From: Flavobacteriaceae bacterium
Lineage (GTDB): Bacteria; Bacteroidota; Bacteroidia; Flavobacteriales; Flavobacteriaceae
Reading direction: 5' to 3'
Length of the DNA stretch: 9,405 nucleotides
Assembly: GCA_018674025.1 (NCBI GenBank)
Contig: JABHBC010000103.1
Location: forward strand, 1-9,405
This document shows, piece after piece, positions 6,260-9,405 of the stretch. The position numbers were made by a program, and so were the translations under genes. Position 1 is the stretch's first letter. The number at the start of each line of letters is the position of its first letter. The notes under the pieces were generated by a model that was not told the origin of the DNA, did no database searches, and worked only from the letters and a program-made list of their open reading frames with translations.

Positions 6260-8020
6260 TTAAGAAATTTCTTTTTCAATCAACTGTTGATTATAGGTTT
6301 GCTTATAGTATCCATCTTCACTCATTAATTCTTTGTGAGTTCCATATTGTTCAATTTTACCATCATTTAAAACAATTATTTTGTTTGCATTTTTTATAGA
6401 GGAAATTCTATGACTAACAAATATAGAAGTTGTAGGGTAATTCAGATTATTTAATGATTTAATGATATTCTCTTCAGTTTCAGTATCTACAGCTGAGAGG
6501 CAATCATCAAAAATCAGTAATTTAGGCTTTCTAATTAATGCTCTAGCTATGGATATTCTTTGTTTTTGCCCACCACTTAAATTAACTCCTCTTTCACCTA
6601 ACAGTGTTTTATACTTATTTTCAAACCCTTCAATATTATTGTGAATATCAGCAATTTTACAAACATTAATGATTTCTTTCTCTGTAGAATTAATTGATCC
6701 AAATTTTATATTATTTTCGATAGTATCAGAGAATAAAAAAACATCTTGTGGCACATATCCTATCTGAGATCTTAAGGACTTAATATCAATTGAGTTTATA
6801 TTTTTATTATCTACTTTAATTTCCCCCTCATCAAGGTTGTAAAGTCTTACTATTAAATTCAAAAGAGTTGATTTACCTGAGCCTGTTTTACCAATAATTC
6901 CTAATTTATCACCCTTTTTAAGTTTAAAATTGATATTATTTAGAGCATTGATTCCAGTGTCTTTATAAGTAAACCCTACATTTTTAAATTCTATTTCGTT
7001 GTTAAGATTGAACTTAGTATCATTTTGATTAACTATTTCTGATTTTTCTTTTAAAAACTCATTTATTCTTTTTTGTGAAGCTTCGGCCTGCTGAACTATT
7101 GAACTAATCCATCCCAAAGAAGCAACAGGCCAAGTAAGTAAATTAACATAGATTATGAACTCAGCAATAGTACCTATTCCTTCTAAATTTCCTTCAAAGT
7201 ATTGTATTCCACCTATATAGATCACAAATAAATTACTTAATCCAATTAATAAAATCATTAATGGAAAAAATAAAGCTTGTAATTTAACTAAGCTTATTTG
7301 GCTTTGTTTACATTTTTCAGAAAGTGAATTAAAATCTTCATAGTTTTTGTTTTCAATTGAATATGATTTAATTAAAGTTATTCCGCTGAAGGATTCTTGA
7401 GTAAATGAAGATAATTCTGATAATTTTTCTTGTACAACAATACTTTTTTTGTTTATTAGTTTACTCAGTTTATAAATGGTGATTGATAAAAATGGAAGTG
7501 GACATAGTGTGTAGAAAGTTAAAATAGGTGACTGTTTATACATGTAAATGATAACAATAACTAATAATGTAATTGTATTAATTGAGTACATAAATGCAGG
7601 ACCTACATACATTCTTACTTTGGACACATCTTCACTTATCCTGTTCATAAGATCTCCTGTCTGATTGACTTTGTAAAAGTTTAATGATAATTTTTGGTAT
7701 TGGTCATATATTTCATTTTTTAAATCAAACTCAACATATCTTGAAACATTAATAATAGTTTGTCTAGTTAAAAATGTGAATACCCCAGCAAGAACTGAGG
7801 CTAGTAAAATCAAAATTATATTATTAATTAACTCATTTTCAACAATTTCGAAATTAGAGATAGTTCCTGTTCTATAATTGTCAATAACATTTATAGAATT
7901 TCTAATCAAACCTGGGGTTATTAATAATAATACCCTGGCAGCAATTATAATTATAATGCCGCTTATTAAATTTTTTTTATACTTTGAAAAGTATTTATTT
8001 ATATAGGATAGTTCTTTCAA
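6260..8020 (-). CDS. ABC exporter half-transporter (fused membrane and ATPase domains)
   Basis: A 586-residue type IV (MsbA/MdlB/YheI-like) exporter subunit of the inner membrane; substrate unknown, plausibly a lipid or drug. The membrane domain (about 10-325) has six hydrophobic segments near 19-38, 64-84, 142-160, 164-183, 248-270 and 283-303. The ATPase domain (about 342-580) shows A-loop Y352, Walker A GKTGSGKS (377-384), Q-loop Q425, X-loop GERG, signature LSGGQ (481-485), Walker B LLIFD at 501-505, D-loop SAVD and H-loop H537. The residue after Walker B is D506, not the usual catalytic Glu. The start is TTG: a TAA stop lies directly upstream in frame, and the MKEL-xY-xNKYF opening fits homologues, so no ATG alternative exists. 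It is divergent from nusB. No second half-transporter is present in the window. Confidence 0.93.
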   Translation of the reverse strand: MKELSYINKYFSKYKKNLISGIIIIIAARVLLLITPGLIRNSINVIDNYRTGTISNFEIVENELINNIILILLASVLAGVFTFLTRQTIINVSRYVEFDLKNEIYDQYQKLSLNFYKVNQTGDLMNRISEDVSKVRMYVGPAFMYSINTITLLVIVIIYMYKQSPILTFYTLCPLPFLSITIYKLSKLINKKSIVVQEKLSELSSFTQESFSGITLIKSYSIENKNYEDFNSLSEKCKQSQISLVKLQALFFPLMILLIGLSNLFVIYIGGIQYFEGNLEGIGTIAEFIIYVNLLTWPVASLGWISSIVQQAEASQKRINEFLKEKSEIVNQNDTKFNLNNEIEFKNVGFTYKDTGINALNNINFKLKKGDKLGIIGKTGSGKSTLLNLIVRLYNLDEGEIKVDNKNINSIDIKSLRSQIGYVPQDVFLFSDTIENNIKFGSINSTEKEIINVCKIADIHNNIEGFENKYKTLLGERGVNLSGGQKQRISIARALIRKPKLLIFDDCLSAVDTETEENIIKSLNNLNYPTTSIFVSHRISSIKNANKIIVLNDGKIEQYGTHKELMSEDGYYKQTYNQQLIEKEIS

Positions 8021-8074
8021 TTATAGATTTGTATTTAAATGTCTAACTTATAAATAATACTTCATATTTTATAT

Positions 8075-8091
8075 TATATTGCGCAAAATTA
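8075..8091. promoter_or_regulatory. Candidate overlapping divergent promoters (ABC exporter / nusB)
   Basis: The 118-bp gap between the two divergent genes holds a GC island in otherwise AT-only DNA. The minus strand reads TAATTTTG at 8084-8091, a full match to TAnnTTTG and suitable for the ABC gene (leader about 55 nt). The plus strand reads TATATTGC at 8075-8082, a weaker -7 candidate for nusB (leader about 50 nt). Both share the palindrome TTGCGCAA (8079-8086). Neither has a good TTG about 19 bp upstream. Another plus-strand TAGATTTG at 8024-8031 also matches the -7 motif. The rest of the gap shows nothing else. Confidence 0.4.
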
Positions 8092-8138
8092 GATTAAAGT
8101 TTTTAAATAATATTAATATCTACTAATAGTTCTTTAAA

Positions 8139-9086
8139 ATGTTAAATAGAAGACATATTCGTCTAAAAATAATGCAATTAATTTACGCGTTAAAAATTTC
8201 TGACTTCAATTATGATAGCAGTACCGAAAAGCAATTATTCAAAAGTTTAGAAGATATTTATGATTTGTACCTAATTTTGATTTCAATTTTAATAGAAATT
8301 CAAATTAAAGCTGAATCATACTTAAAATTAACTCAACAGAAACATTTAGCAACTTCCGATGACAAAAACCCGAGTAAAAAGTTTATTAATAATAGAATAT
8401 TACTTCAACTAAGATCAAATAAACTGATTCAAGGTGAATTAAAAAAAAGAAAATTAAATGTTTGGAAGTTAGATAACGAATATGTAGACGTAATCTTCAA
8501 TGATTTAATAAAAAGCGATATGTATTTAGATTATTTATCTAGTTCCATTGATGATTTTAACTCTGATAAAATGTTTGTTGTTTCTTTTTTTAAAAAAATA
8601 GTAGTGCCAAATGAAAAACTCTACAATTATTTAGAGGATAAAAATATAACCTGGGGTGATGATTTCCCTGTAGTTAACACATCTATAGTTAAGATGTTAA
8701 ATAAGTCTAATTTGGATTCGCCTGATTCGTATTTTATCCCTACTCTTTTTAAAGATCGTGATGACAAAAAATTTGCTTCTGAACTTTTAAAACTTACAAT
8801 TGATAATTACAAGCAATACAATGAAGAAATTTCAAACAAGACTTCTAATTGGGATCCTGAAAGAATTGCCAATATTGATTATGTGATTTTAAATTTGGCA
8901 ATTTGTGAGTTTTTAAATTTTCCAACTATTCCTGTAAAGGTTACTATAAATGAATATATTGAATTATCTAAAGAATATTCAACTCCTAAGAGTAATGTCT
9001 TTGTTAATGGAATTCTTGATGCAATAGTTAAAGATTATTCAAAAAACAGTTTAATTATTAAAGAGGGTAGAGGTTTGATAGAATAA
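8139..9086 (+). CDS. nusB: Transcription antitermination factor NusB, enlarged Bacteroidota form
   Basis: NusB binds boxA RNA together with NusE (ribosomal protein S10) and promotes antitermination in rRNA operons. At 315 residues it is more than twice the length of E. coli NusB (139). The arginine-rich first helix (MLNRRHIRLKIMQLIYAL, residues 1-18) matches the start of canonical NusB. The remaining NusB core is at about 208-300. It includes WDPERIANIDYVILNLAICEFL (238-259), PVKVTINEYIELSKEYS (265-281) and FVNGILDAIVKDY (288-300). Between them lies a mostly helical, Lys-, Asp- and Asn-rich insertion of about 185 residues. Enlarged NusB proteins with this split are, to my knowledge, usual in Bacteroidota. 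The following DUF1573 gene is a common neighbour in flavobacteria. No intrinsic terminator separates them. Confidence 0.93.
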   Translation: MLNRRHIRLKIMQLIYALKISDFNYDSSTEKQLFKSLEDIYDLYLILISILIEIQIKAESYLKLTQQKHLATSDDKNPSKKFINNRILLQLRSNKLIQGELKKRKLNVWKLDNEYVDVIFNDLIKSDMYLDYLSSSIDDFNSDKMFVVSFFKKIVVPNEKLYNYLEDKNITWGDDFPVVNTSIVKMLNKSNLDSPDSYFIPTLFKDRDDKKFASELLKLTIDNYKQYNEEISNKTSNWDPERIANIDYVILNLAICEFLNFPTIPVKVTINEYIELSKEYSTPKSNVFVNGILDAIVKDYSKNSLIIKEGRGLIE

Positions 9087-9104
9087 GTTTTTTTTCTATT
9101 TTTA
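9074..9104 (+). promoter_or_regulatory. Promoter of the DUF1573 gene, starting inside the nusB 3' end
   Basis: TTTG at 9074-9077 lies within the last codons of nusB. It is followed by exactly 19 bp and then TATTTTTA (9097-9104), one fixed base away from TAnnTTTG. Transcription would start near 9110 and leave a leader of about 27 nt before the ATG at 9138. This would uncouple the lipoprotein gene from nusB, although readthrough stays possible. Confidence 0.55.
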
Positions 9105-9137
9105 CCATATTATTATAATAACAAATACATTAAAAAA

Positions 9138-9405
9138 ATGAATATCCAAAAAAATACTTTAAAATCATCAGCTATAAGCTTTTTTGTAGCATTTACAATT
9201 GCTTTCTTATTAACTTCTTGTGGTAATGATCCATTCAGTAAAGTTGAAACCAAAAATGTGGAAGTTGCTTCACAAAGAGATGCTGTTGCAACAAATTTTG
9301 CCGAAATGACTTTTGACAAAACTTCACATGACTTTGGTACTATAAATGATGGCCAAGCTCAAGAGACCATGTTTAGTTATACAAATACTGGAGATACGCC
9401 TTTAG
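9138..9405 (+). CDS. DUF1573 domain lipoprotein, N-terminal part (3' end outside window)
   Basis: The first 89 codons of a gene that runs off the right edge. The N terminus is a lipoprotein signal: Lys at residues 5 and 9, a hydrophobic stretch about 12-25, and the lipobox LTSC with the lipidated cysteine at C28. The next residues are GNDPFSK, and the absence of Asp directly at +2 is noted without inferring sorting. From about residue 57 the sequence FDKTSHDFGTINDGQ and FSYTNTGDTPL is the hallmark opening of DUF1573, an immunoglobulin-like beta domain found on many Bacteroidota envelope proteins. Function is unknown. ATG 9138 is preceded by an A-rich stretch, typical of Bacteroidota starts. 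Placement after nusB is a common flavobacterial arrangement in which yajC and coaE often follow, but that part is beyond the window. Confidence 0.9.
   Translation, partial: MNIQKNTLKSSAISFFVAFTIAFLLTSCGNDPFSKVETKNVEVASQRDAVATNFAEMTFDKTSHDFGTINDGQAQETMFSYTNTGDTPL

Noticed and set aside
6462..6644. Open frame of 60 codons on the plus strand
   Set aside because: It is antisense to the signature and Walker B region of the ABC exporter and has no supporting motif.
9113..9319. Open frame of 68 codons on the minus strand
   Set aside because: It is antisense to the start of the DUF1573 lipoprotein gene, which has a clear lipobox and domain hallmark.

Overview
This window is an ordinary-looking stretch of housekeeping chromosome from a very AT-rich Bacteroidota bacterium, most likely a marine member of the Flavobacteriia with a streamlined genome. 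The grounds are: a Pur-alpha-like DUF3276 protein, a cyclophilin-FKBP fusion, an enlarged NusB followed by a DUF1573 lipoprotein, promoter-like sites of the Bacteroidota type (TTG, about 19 bp, TAnnTTTG), no clear Shine-Dalgarno sequences, low GC (roughly 30% by eye), and TAA as the stop codon of all eight genes whose 3' end is visible.

Layout from left to right. A RecQ helicase enters from the left edge (1-1290, +) and is followed by a cytoplasmic dual prolyl isomerase (1354-2289, +). This meets a thioredoxin-like gene head-on (2286-2843, -), with the two stop codons overlapping. Divergent from that is a small CsaA-type tRNA-binding protein (2877-3212, +), which in turn converges with a 1-nt gap on a large secreted M14 zinc carboxypeptidase (3214-5730, -). 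A strong intrinsic terminator (5760-5791) separates the peptidase from the upstream DUF3276 gene (5815-6201, -), which has its own near-consensus promoter. A full-length ABC exporter half-transporter (6260-8020, -, TTG start) is divergent from nusB (8139-9086, +). A DUF1573 lipoprotein gene (from 9138, +) runs off the right edge.

The genes do not form one pathway. Themes are nucleic-acid transactions (RecQ, DUF3276, NusB, CsaA), protein folding and redox (PPIase, thioredoxin-like protein), and envelope functions (M14 peptidase, ABC exporter, DUF1573 lipoprotein). No gap longer than about 120 bp lacks a gene. I see no mobile element, CRISPR array, tRNA or rRNA. I did not find an undescribed system. 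The points most worth a second look are the RecQ protein lacking every zinc-binding cysteine, the ABC ATPase with Asp in place of the catalytic Walker B Glu and no adjacent partner, the large insertion in NusB, and the extremely tight convergent gene ends.
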